This document shows positions 12,423 to 22,783 of a DNA stretch of 64,000 nt, one piece after another (position 1 is the first letter of the stretch; each line of letters begins with the position of its first letter). Where the stretch lies: positions 15,611,796 through 15,675,795 of the forward strand of contig NC_045140.1 of assembly GCF_008831285.2 (NCBI RefSeq), read 5' to 3'. This DNA comes from Nymphaea colorata. Lineage: Eukaryota; Streptophyta; Magnoliopsida; Nymphaeales; Nymphaeaceae. The notes under the pieces were generated by a model that was given only the letters and a program-made list of their open reading frames with translations, was not told the origin of the DNA and did not search any database. Both the position numbers and the translations under genes were made by a program.

Positions 12423-13279
12423 TGATCACCGGCGACGGCTGGAGTCCTGGTCTGTGGCGAAAGCCAGGGCCCGTTTGAATTGCTGAAACCTGTAGCAGTG
12501 AAACTAATTCAAATTTTAGGAAAAGTTCCAGCGCCAATCAAACGTGAAACAATAGACTCGAGAGTTTTGGTGTAGATGATGAAACTTTAATACAAGCATT
12601 TAAGTTCCACGTAAAAACAGGTAGAACACAAACCCTGGATAAATTTTTTGCCCGTTAACATTTCACCCGTTAGGGTGATCAGTCTCCCCCTTCTTGTTTC
12701 CTCTTCTCAACCGCAGCTCGCAGTAGCAGCATACCGGTTCCTCCCCGCAACAGTGTAGACAGCTTGACCCCATTTTCTGTTTTGTGTGATCTGGCCATCC
12801 ACCGGCATGTGAGATGCAAGAAGAGAGGCAATGCTCAAACGTTCGACGGTGGCCTCCGGTCATCCGCCGGGAGGCTTTGGTCATTGCCGCTTGAGCTTTT
12901 CTCTTCTCTCTTGCTTCCTATTTTCCCTGCATCGCTCTTCCCTCGTACTGTCTATTTTCCTGCACCTCGTCAAACGAAAGGAAACACCCAACATTAGCTT
13001 TGCCCTCCCATGGTCTTCCTCCTTTCATGATTGTATTCTTGCCATCGCTTTGTAAATTTGGATGGGCATTGGACCATCGTCATCTCGTGCAGTCGTGCAA
13101 CGGTGAGAACGTTGCAGATTACAAGCTGAATCACCAGTTTTCCATGCTATTATCAGATTCCCTATTCCTTTGGTCGGGGGAGAGAACGGCGAGGATCTTG
13201 CCACCACCCCCACCCATGCCGAGATAGATAGAACTCTTTGCGTAGCCTCCGATCTAGTACGTACATTTGCTTTGCGCCT

Positions 13280-14270
13280 ACATCTTTCTCTTTCTCTTTC
13301 TCTTTCTCACTGGCGTACTCGACACGCCATCTGTGGTGTTTCCATCGTCCCTCTCTCTCTCTCGCTCTCGATCCGTGCGGTGCGGATTCTTAGCAGAGTT
13401 GGAACGAGGTAAGCTGATGATGGCGATTCCTCTTCCTGCTTCTTCTTCTTCTTCTTGTTATTCTCCCTCTTCGATTTGACCTTGGAGAGAAAAGAGATTG
13501 GAATCGTATCACAATGATGGTCTAGTTTTGCTTTTGCCTTCACTTTTTCTTCTCCATGTTTTTTATTCTCTTTTTCCCTCTCTCTTATGGTTCTTAAAAT
13601 GCAGGCAAGAAACGAATTTTTGGTCCAGTGGGCGTGAAAAAGGACTCCTTCACCAGCCATCTCGACCTTGGTTAGCTTTTTGGTTGTTTTTTCCTCTTCT
13701 TTTAGGCAGGATTTTTTAGTGGGAATATTTGATTCTTATTTGGGATCCGGTGGCGTAGAAACGAAACAGAAAGAAAAAGGAGAAGAAGATATGGTTCTTG
13801 AGGAGGTGCTGTGCGTGGTGTTTTGGCACTTTGAGAGATGAGGGGCCGTTTTTTTCTCTCCTTGAACTGCGGCTGTTAGAAATAGGAGCTTCATCATTCT
13901 CCCAAAATAGTTATAATACCTTAAAGTCCCTTAATTTAGATGGTTATCGGGTTCATGGGATTCCACCCACCCTTTTACCTTCGTTGCTTTCGGTTTGTTT
14001 GTTCGTTTGTTTTTTCCTTTTTGTTTGTGCTCATCGAGGCGTGGGGCTTCTTCTCTTTTATTGGAACCTTTTAGTCTGAAAATGATAATTTTCCTTCTTC
14101 TTTGAGCTGCAGGTTGGGAAATTGTCTGTTGGTCGATGCAATTAGTAGGTGCGTCAACGGAAGATTGGTGTTGGTATCTGATTTGGAGGACGGGTGGTCG
14201 ATTCTGTTCTCGAAATTGTTTCGCAGGGTTCGTTGGTTTCTTTGTTGATCGTGAAGGTAGGATTATCTTT
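13280..14270 (+). other. candidate non-coding leader or promoter-proximal region
   Basis: This stretch is CT-rich like plant 5' leaders (CT runs near 13281-13308 and 13351-13370). It contains good splice consensus without coding content: a donor GAG|GTAAGC near 13408, an acceptor TGCAG near 13605, and an acceptor CTGCAG near 14112. It could be the leader of the kinase gene whose coding exon begins after an acceptor at 20578-20580, which would need a first intron of about 6 kb, or an independent non-coding transcript. No protein family is visible. Confidence 0.25.
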
Positions 14271-17200
14271 TGAAGATATTAATACGTATTACCAATAGCT
14301 ACCTGATAATAGGAGAGAGAGCCTCTTACCTTTTTTGACGAAATTTTGATGGTTGATGTCGAAGGACACCACCCTTTCTCTTCCTATGGGAAGAACCTGG
14401 CGATTGGAGATTTTCCTTGCATCTGCGCTGATTCTGCTTGCTTTTTAGATAATAGTTGTATTTGGTTTTCAGGCGGTCCTTCGGTTTCACCTTTTCGGGT
14501 TTATCCTTTGGTGAACCCTTGCATTTGCCCTGATTAATTATCTTCAGAAGTATGATTATCTCAATTGCTTGTGTTCGACTAGTGCAGATTATATGCTGCC
14601 TTTTATCGTTTTATTTACTTCTTGTTTTCTTCTTCTACGGATTGTATTAGTTTGAAAACAAACTCTTCTATCCTCATTCATCAGTGTATGGAATTCGTTT
14701 ATGTGTAATTTATATTCATCAATAAGGTCCTTCGTGACGTGCATTTCAGAATCCAGTCTAGCGATTTGTTTCTTTTCCATATTGCATGAAGCCATGAAGT
14801 ATAACTTTCTACTGATGAATATGGCCTCTTAGAAGTTAGAATCAATTCTCTGGAAGGTGCTTATATGTAGTCTCAAAAGTCCTAGTCCTAGATGATTCAT
14901 CTGACTCCAGGAAGTAGAACAGCATCGCTGGTACATGACATGATTAAAGGCTAGTAGAAACTGAAAATGGTCTAACAGTTTGGTGAGAAATTGGTAACAC
15001 ATTTCATCTTTCATACTGATGCTAGTAATCTTAAGTTATTCTGCCTCAAGGAAGATCTTGGAATTTCTTTTCCTCGTGTTTTGTGTAATCTGGATCCAAT
15101 TATCCATCTCAAACTTGTTCTCTGAAAGTAGCTTTTGGAATTTCACATAATTGCTGAGTCCCCCCTAAATAAGCAGCCATAGGTTCTGTTAGGTGCTTGG
15201 ACTATTGTTTGGTTCATGGTCCCCATCTCTGGAGCGTCATTGCATGTTCTTTATCAACAGCAAGAGCAGATATTGTGCTTCCAACCTTCAGTTTTGTTTC
15301 TTTTCTTCTTTTGAGAGAATGAACTAGATTTCACTTGTTTTGTGTTGATAAAGTTCAGCTTTATACATGGGATGTGGCACTATAGTTCAATCTCAAGAGA
15401 TCAAATGTACATCAGCTGAAACCTAAGTAGGAAAGTAGCATCAATATCCATATCAAAAAAGGTCATTGCATGGCAGCTGTGTCATTTGATAACTAGTCTG
15501 CTTAAATGCTACATTCTTTTGAATCTCAAGCTGTTCTGCTGCTTATCCATATCAATCTGATGTTGGAGTTGCACGTTGTTGCTATTTGTCTGCAAGTTGT
15601 AGCTTAAAACTTCATTCTACGAGATTTTAGTAGTAATTTTGAAATAAAAAAGGAAAATTATGATTGTTCTGTATCTTGTTTGCATTCTTACGATAGGATA
15701 AATATCTGGTGTATTAACAAAGTACTTAAGGTTTACAGGGAGTTGACTTGCTTTCAAATTATAGTTTTTTGTGTTTAATAAGACTCGGTTTGTTGGCAAG
15801 TTTTGTAAGGTTTTGAGCTCTTTATTCTGGAGGTTTGGGCCTTTTGCTGTTTGATTTTTTTCTATTCATATATTTTGTAATTTTTCATTACTTTTATTAT
15901 GTGTCGCTTGAGTGCATGCATTATATACACACACACACACACACACGTGTATAGAGTCTATAGACTTGCACCGAGCTTTTTGTTTTGCTTTTGAATAACA
16001 ACTCTCAAGTGACAATTTTAATAATGTCGGCAATATGCAGGAGGCCCGCATCAGCTTTAAAAAAAGTAAGTTTAAAATTTAAATTAACCTACACATATTA
16101 GTCGAATAAATATATGTGTGCGTATATAAATAGATTATTGCATACACTAAGTTGAACTTATCAAGATCTGTTTAATATACACAAGGGTAATTCAACCAAG
16201 GCAAAAATTGCCGTGTTCGTCTCTTCTGATGGCTAACCCTTGGCGTCATTGGTTGATAAGATCGGTAACTGACTGCGTCCAGAACCATTCAATTTTGAAA
16301 CGGAGAATTTTCTTTACTTGGAAGGCGCGTTTGGATGAGATGACAAACCAGAAATTTAATATACTTTTTTTTTTAATGTTTCTGATGACATATTGTAAAA
16401 GGACATCCGCAAAATTGAGAAAAATTGCACGCATGGTCGTGGAATTTGGATGGACAAGAAATCCCAAATGACTGTTTGAAGCATTGGATGGAAAGATACT
16501 TTTACATAAATCAAGCAGGAAAGCATTGGTTGGCGCCATCTTTCTTCCCCATGACAGGGTTTATTGGAATGGAAGGAGGAGATCCATGGCAGTGAAGATC
16601 TAATGAGACAATTTGTTCCTGTCTGCAAATCGTGGCTTTGAAAGGTATGCGGTACTAAATACCCATCATTCTAATTTTTGGGTAAATGGAGAGGGTTCAG
16701 GGAGAAGCAAGGGAAAACAAAACCAAAAATGATAATGTCACCCTTTTTTTGTTTTTTTTTTTGAATTTTGAGAAAATTTCACCAAACCTTTGTGCCGCAC
16801 ATTTTATTTCTCGAAAATTGCTAAAATTATTGATCTTTTAATAAATTCAGGAACATCACTTTTTTCCTCTGAAAATTCATCTAAGCTCACAAATGTGCAA
16901 GAAATTCTACATAAGGGCTTCGAACAGGTTTTTTCAGTTTAGCCCTGAGTTCTCTAAAAAATCACTTTCACCACTCATTCTGATAATTAGATAAAACGGC
17001 TCAAACAAGCTGTAGCCTTCATCATTAATGGCCATTTATAGAATTCCAAATAGTGAGCTGTAATTGTTAAGTAAATAAATAAATAAATAATCTTTATTGA
17101 ATATTTGACAATCGAAATGAGCAGAGATGGTTATGTCTTGACATAAGACGTAAAACAAGTTGTTTGTTGTACCTTTCCTTCATGTCATTAAGATACGAGT

Positions 17201-18369
17201 CACCCTTCATAATATGTGAGGGGAAGGTAGAGATAAGAAATAAAAATTCAAAGGATGGAATACAATTTATTTAGCCTGGATATTACCATTACTTCATACT
17301 CATATAATATGTTCATATTTATTATGATATTGCTGTATTTGGATCCATATTGATATGGTCTGAGTCTTTATGTTTGGGTGGTATTTGATTTGGATTTGGT
17401 TATTGTATGAAGATCCATACTAAATGTGCTTGGTTCACAATTGGTTTGCATTTCGATTGACTTGTTTTCGATCTTTCGGCTCAAGTTCCACATCCCTTTT
17501 GGATCCAAATATTATGATAATTGCCTTTGGGATCCAGTCATTATAAAGGTGCTACGAATGATATTTTCCTTGTTTCTTCATGAAATGGAATCTGTTGCGT
17601 CCATGAGGTGTAAGATAACACTCTTGAACCCGACGACAACCATATTAGCAAAAACATTTTTAGAGATCTAGCACTTAAGTGATAGTCGATGAAATTTTAT
17701 TTCTCTTATGGAAAATGAACGGCTATGGATTCAGATGCAAATCGGTATTTTTTGGTAAAAATTTACCAAATCATAAGTAGCAAGTTTGTAAAACGCATTA
17801 GTATCCAAAGATCTATGTTGTTTCATGTATGTGATTGACTGAGAATAAAAATCTGGAATTCTTTGAAGAATCTAAATCTAGTGATTCTATGATGATCAAT
17901 TTGATTTGTTAGATACTTTTGATAAACAGTCGGACAATGAATCAATCGTTGATCAGTTTGGTAATAGGCCAACTGTAACTCAACAATGAATTTAACAATC
18001 ATCTTGTAGATCGGCTTGTGGATCAGTTGGGTAAATAACCAACTGAATCCAATTTCTCTACTTCTGGAGTCTTAATAAGCCTAGAGCTCCTTAATCATAT
18101 CTGAATGATCATTATTTGTTGAAGGAGCTATGTGTTTCAGTAGGATTTGTTAAAGTGATTGATAAATGTGACATGTTAGGAAACAATAAATTTGCATACT
18201 GTGACTTGGATATCGGCAGTAAGATGTGTAAACTGCCTTCACGGTGAGTTCAGTAAAATAGTTTTTGTAAAAGGGTATATTAATAAAGACAGTATAAGTA
18301 CAATTTAAAACAATCTCCGAGATCATTGTTCCTTATTTTAAAATCATGATCAAGTCAGTGTATGTTGCC
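14271..18369. other. intergenic spacer, no recognised gene
   Basis: AT-rich DNA with a short (AC)n tract near 15926-15948 and an (AATA)n tract near 17073-17090. Short ORFs occur on both strands without family features. Part of 17,400-18,369 may be the decayed upstream part of the copia element that becomes recognisable at 18,370, but I could not support its limits. Confidence 0.5.
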
Positions 18370-18720
18370 AATCAATTTGATGACTGTGAATGTTTGAAAA
18401 ATGGATGTATGATTTGATTGTTATCATATATTCAATGAGCTCAGAGTGAATGATTTTAAACTGCTTGAAACTCCTATTGCTAAAGGAGTAAAGTAATTGT
18501 CTTGATGATGGACAACCAAGTTAAATATACCCTTTGCTCATGCTGGTGGAGTCTCATTTATATTATGTTGTGTGCAAGACTTGATATAAGCATTCAGTTG
18601 ATTTTATGAATTGGAAATGAAGGAAATCTAGGTCGGTCTCATCGTTGAGTAGTTAAAGAGTATTCAGAAATATGAAAAGAAGACAAAGATATATTGATAT
18701 GATTGCTGGCATTATCATCA
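18370..18720 (+). mobile_element. decayed Ty1-copia retrotransposon fragment (reverse transcriptase end)
   Basis: Conceptual translation in shifting frames with stops gives copia Pol signatures in the right order. FDDCECLKNG resembles the copia DDC-VYLK block. LLETPIAKGVK resembles the 'DTPIAKGDKFS' block. NIPFAHAGGVSFILCCVQDLI resembles 'NIPYASAVGSLMYAMLCTRPDI', and a degenerate 'SRY-NPG-HW-AVK-ILKY' stretch follows. Internal stops and frame changes show the copy is dead. The 5' part, gag and integrase were not recognised. Confidence 0.65.
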
Positions 18721-18819
18721 AAAGGAATTCCTGCGCTTGTAAAGTACTTGTGAAGACGTTACGATGAAAAAACCTGTATATAGAAAACCTCATAATTAAT
18801 TATTCTAAGCTACTCCAAA

Positions 18820-18917
18820 GACACCAGTTATGAAGGTCCAGCACCCTCTATGAATGTGTGAGAGAGAACACATACAGTGGCTCCTTGAAGCAAACACTTG
18901 AGTGCCCTTAACTCACC
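18820..18917 (+). repeat. dispersed repeat, copy B
   Basis: Matches 10694-10795 over about 100 bp in the same orientation. It starts about 100 bp after the copia fragment, where a 3' LTR would be expected, so it may be an LTR piece. That link is inference. Confidence 0.6.
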
Positions 18918-20597
18918 ATTTGGTTTTCTAAGTCTCTTTACCCTCGCGCGCTCTCTCTTTCTCTCATTTTCTTAAAGAGCTCTAAGGTAGCGACTTGGGG
19001 GCAAGCACACAAGTAAAATTAAGAGCACAGGTTCAGCAACCACAGATAATTTCGTTACGACTTAAGTAATTGGTACTGCTAGAGCCAAAAATGATCTAGA
19101 ATGGGGTTAAAAACTTAAAATTAAACGAGATCATGCGATGCCCAAGATTGTCGTCGTATAGGTGCGCCCCCCTTACCTTAAGAAGGACGGCACGTTGAAA
19201 GAGAAATGATTCATGCATCGTTTCATCCTTCCTGGTCCCCTGGGATTTGGTGCTTGCTTAGACAACCAAGACGATTCATCCAGCTATGCCCACAAGTAAA
19301 AGGTACTACCTAATTGTATATATCAAAGAACATATTTACAAAATCCAACACCGACAAAAAAATATTTTAACTCTAGTATTTTTCTATATGAGTGCCTGTG
19401 GCGCTGGCGTCGGAGTTTGTTTTTGTTTCTCTTCTTTGAAATTGCCTTCCGAGTAAAAAAATGTTGACGAGGGCCGAGGAACAATCAATAACGAGGGGAA
19501 CGTTCTATTGCCCTGTACTTCAAAGTTATATTTGTACTAAACATTGCCAAAGATCCCCGCGGTCTCTCTTTTTATTTCTTCTTGGTCGGTATGTGGTGGG
19601 AGGATGGAGGGGAGAAGAAATCGGAATGTAGGCTGTGGGAGGGCGTCCAAGGTGGTGGTCGTTCGAAATCGCAGACACCGTCGACCGAGGGGATGCCTGA
19701 GTTGTCCCATCCCCATTAATGGTAATGCTACAACCGGCAGCGGAAGAGCGTAGAAACCGTTTCTCCATTTGGTTGGGGCAGCCACCGGACGAGGCGAGAG
19801 GAGAAACCCAACGGTCGATGCGTGTGAACAGGGATGGTTATCTCCGCTCTTATTAACACGGTTACTTGTTATTGCTCTCCTTTTCTCTGCATTTATCGTG
19901 TCCCCTCAGAAGGAATTCCTTGGCTTCTTCTGTCATTCCTTTACTTGCCAACCCCTCAATGCCTCCCCGCCATTACCACCGGCCCTTCCATCACATGGTG
20001 AGAGATTTCCTATTTTATGGTTAATTCTGCTCCTCTCCTACCCCCGCCTTCGCCCCTTCCATTTAGTTCGCAAGGAGTACTATTAGTCAAGAGCACGCTC
20101 TCTGCATTGTACCCCCGGAATGAAGCGAACCGTCCATGCCCCTGGTAGAATGCTTGTCGATTTTTTTTTTTTTTTGTGGTTGTGCTGTTCTACTGGTATG
20201 TTTTGATTCTTCTCCGGAGATTTGACCCTAGGTGTTGATATCCTCGACGCTCATTTTGACACGACATTCTTTTGACGGGCTTTGTTTGTGCGCGTGTTTG
20301 TTCTTTCTTATAGCTGCGTGGGTGTGGGTCGTGATATTTTCATTGCTAGGTTCTGTGCAAAGTTTAAAAAGAATCATAGCTTGTCGAATTTTCCCTCTCT
20401 TCCCCTCAATTGGATGCTTCCCTCCCTCATCCGCTGTAGGTTGCCATCTGTGCTTCTACCCCAATGCACTGTGGTTCGTCATTGACTGGCTCCATTACTG
20501 CTGCTCTTTTTCCTCCTCCTCCTCCCCCTGATTTTACATTAACGCAAATGAAAATCACTAATTATCGTTGAATTTGGCAGAGGCAAAGTGTCTACCT
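18918..20597. other. upstream region of the kinase gene
   Basis: No independent gene was recognised. An acceptor-like TTGGCAG at 20574-20580 lies just upstream of the start codon, so the 5' leader is probably spliced and its first exon lies in this stretch or further left (see 13280-14270). A T-run lies at 20160-20175 and a CT/TCC-rich run near 20500-20527. Confidence 0.45.
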
Positions 20598-22783
20598 ATG
20601 CAGAAACGCAGTGCGTCCATTAAAGAGGGAGATGGAGACACCTTTTCTTCCTGTAGAAGTGGAAGTAGGACCGAGGTGTTCTCTCCTAGAGGAGTTCTTG
20701 AGGAATGTCTCAGGAGTATGGAATCTGACACTGCCTCTTCTAAAGCTAGCACTTCTTACTTCAGCGAATCTCGAGCTCATGGGAACATAACTCATTGGCG
20801 AAACCTCCTACGTCATGTATTGAAGCAACGGCCCATGAGGAGGCTGTCAACCTTCCCCCCGCTTGGGGTGCCCAAGATGTCGAGGAAGGGCAGCATCAGT
20901 AGTAGCCTGTCGTCCAAGGGGAACATGGTGAACGCATCCGATATCTGCCGCTTGAAGCCTACCTGGAGGAATTTTTCACTTGCAGAGCTCCAATCCGCGA
21001 CCAATAATTTCTGCGCTGGTATGATTTTTCTTCTCCCCCATCTTTTTCTTTCAAAAGTATGGTTTCCTCCTTCATGCATGTTAAGGATCTTGTACCGAAG
21101 GTGATTTAAACTTCACAAGAGGTTTCATTTCAATCTTCTTGCGGTGGAACAGAGAACCTTATAGGGAAAGGAGGCTATGCTGAGGTCTACAAAGGGACTC
21201 TTCATGATGGGGAGCTGATCGCTGTCAAGAGGTTGATCAAAGGGACGGCCGACGAAAGAACCGCTGATTTCTTATCTGAGCTCGGTATCATTGCTCACAT
21301 CAATCACAAGAATGCTGCTCGTCTTGTGGGATTTAGTGTTGAAGGCGGGATGCACCTGGTCCTCCAATTGTCTGCTCATGGAAGCTTGGCGTCCCTGCTT
21401 TATGGTATGCTTGTTTCTGGTTAGGCAATCTCCGTATCCTTTGCTATTGTAGTCTGAATTCACGTCTTTATCTTCAATTGTAGGTACCAAAGAGGTATTA
21501 AGTTGGGAGATCAGGTACAAAATTGCCTTGGGAGCAGCGAAAGGTCTTCGGTATCTTCACGAAGGCTGCCAACGGCGTATCATTCATCGAGACATCAAGG
21601 CATCTAACATCTTGCTAACCGAGGACTTTGAGCCACAGGTACTAAGATCTGTCCATACAGCACCAAAAGCACTCTAGGATGTTTGGTTGGCATTTTTGCC
21701 GATGTAGTAGGGGAAATGTTGGAGTTATACTTTCTGAACGCAAGCTGTAGACGATATTTTTCTGATGTGATACTGCCTGTGCGTCTTGCTCCATTTATGT
21801 CCAGATTTCGGATTTTGGGTTAGCGAAATGGCTGCCTGATCAATGGACTCACCATATAGTATCTCGATTTGAAGGCACATTTGGGTTTGTTGATCGATTT
21901 TGCTTGTTCTTTCTAATGGAGTTTGGGCATGTTCCCTAAAAAATTTCAAATGTTTCTGACCCTGTTTCTTTCTGCCGTTGTAGCTACTTGGCTCCGGAGT
22001 ACTTCATGCATGGCATTGTCGATGAGAAGACAGACGTTTATGCATTGGGTGTTCTTCTACTTGAGCTCATTACCGGTCGTCGAGCAATTGATGCTTCTAA
22101 GAAAAGTCTTGTTCTGTGGGTATTACTTCTACATATTTAATTGATGCTTCTAAGAAAAGTCTTGTCCTATGGGTATTACTTCTACATATTTAATTGATGC
22201 TTGTAAGAAAAGTCTTGTTCTGTGGGTATACTTCTACATATTTAATTGATGCTTCTAAGAAAGGTCTTGTTCTATGGGTGTTCTTCTGTATATTTAAAAA
22301 ATCACAAATTACTTGAGAGCCTAACTTGTTTATATGTATATATACGTGTGAAAATTAGATACGAACACCTCTTTTATGCTATGACAGGCGAAGCCTTTAC
22401 TTGACGCAAGCAACATCGAGGATCTAGCTGATCCTTGCCTTGGGGGTTTATATGACCCTAATGAGATGAATCATATGGTTTTGACCGCTTCTATGTGCAT
22501 CCAAAACACTGCCATCCTCCGTCCCAGCATGAGTCAGGCAAGCCTATTGGGTTTCATTTTGAAGTAAGTCAGGCCAGCATGAGTCGAGAAAGTTTCTGAC
22601 TTTTGTGGTGTTTTTGATTTTTAGGTTGTGCGGCTACTCAAGGGAGAAGATAACAGCGTGAACCTTCAAAGATCAGTTCTGTCGAGAACTTACTCGGAAG
22701 GGCTATTTGATGTCGAGGAGTATGACGCGACCATGTACTTGAATGATATGAATCGGCACAGGGAGCTCGCTCTACAATTCTGA
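20598..22783 (+). CDS. receptor-like cytoplasmic kinase, class VI (RBK/RRK type)
   Basis: Predicted Ser/Thr kinase without receptor ectodomain. Class VI members bind and are activated by ROP/RAC GTPases at the cell periphery. Seven exons: 20598-21018, 21153-21404, 21484-21638, 21805-21884, 21984-22119, 22388-22537 and 22625-22783, giving 450 residues. The Ser-rich N-terminus has the family pieces [10 protein letters not shown] and LPPLGVPK-like '[14 protein letters not shown]'. Kinase landmarks are intact: glycine loop GKGGYAEV (145-152), Lys166, HRDIKASN (His259-Asp261), DFG (279-281) and GTFGYLAPEYF. I chose the ATG at 20598, just after the acceptor. Three oddities: exon 5 ends in a 53-bp unit repeated four times into the intron; the intron after exon 6 has a GC donor (CAG|GCAAGC); and a perfect GTAAGT donor lies 26 nt further on and would shift the frame. 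The C-terminal tail ([10 protein letters not shown]) is typical of the class. Confidence 0.93.
22087..22296 (+). repeat. 53-bp minisatellite copying an exon end and its splice donor
   Basis: Four tandem copies start at 22087, 22140, 22193 and 22245, each opening ATTGATGCTT. Copy 1 spans the last 33 bases of kinase exon 5 and the first 20 bases of the intron. Copies 2-4 are intronic but still carry the exon-like words and a GTAT or GTGT donor-like site. Copies differ at a few positions, and copies 3 and 4 are slightly shorter. Confidence 0.95.
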
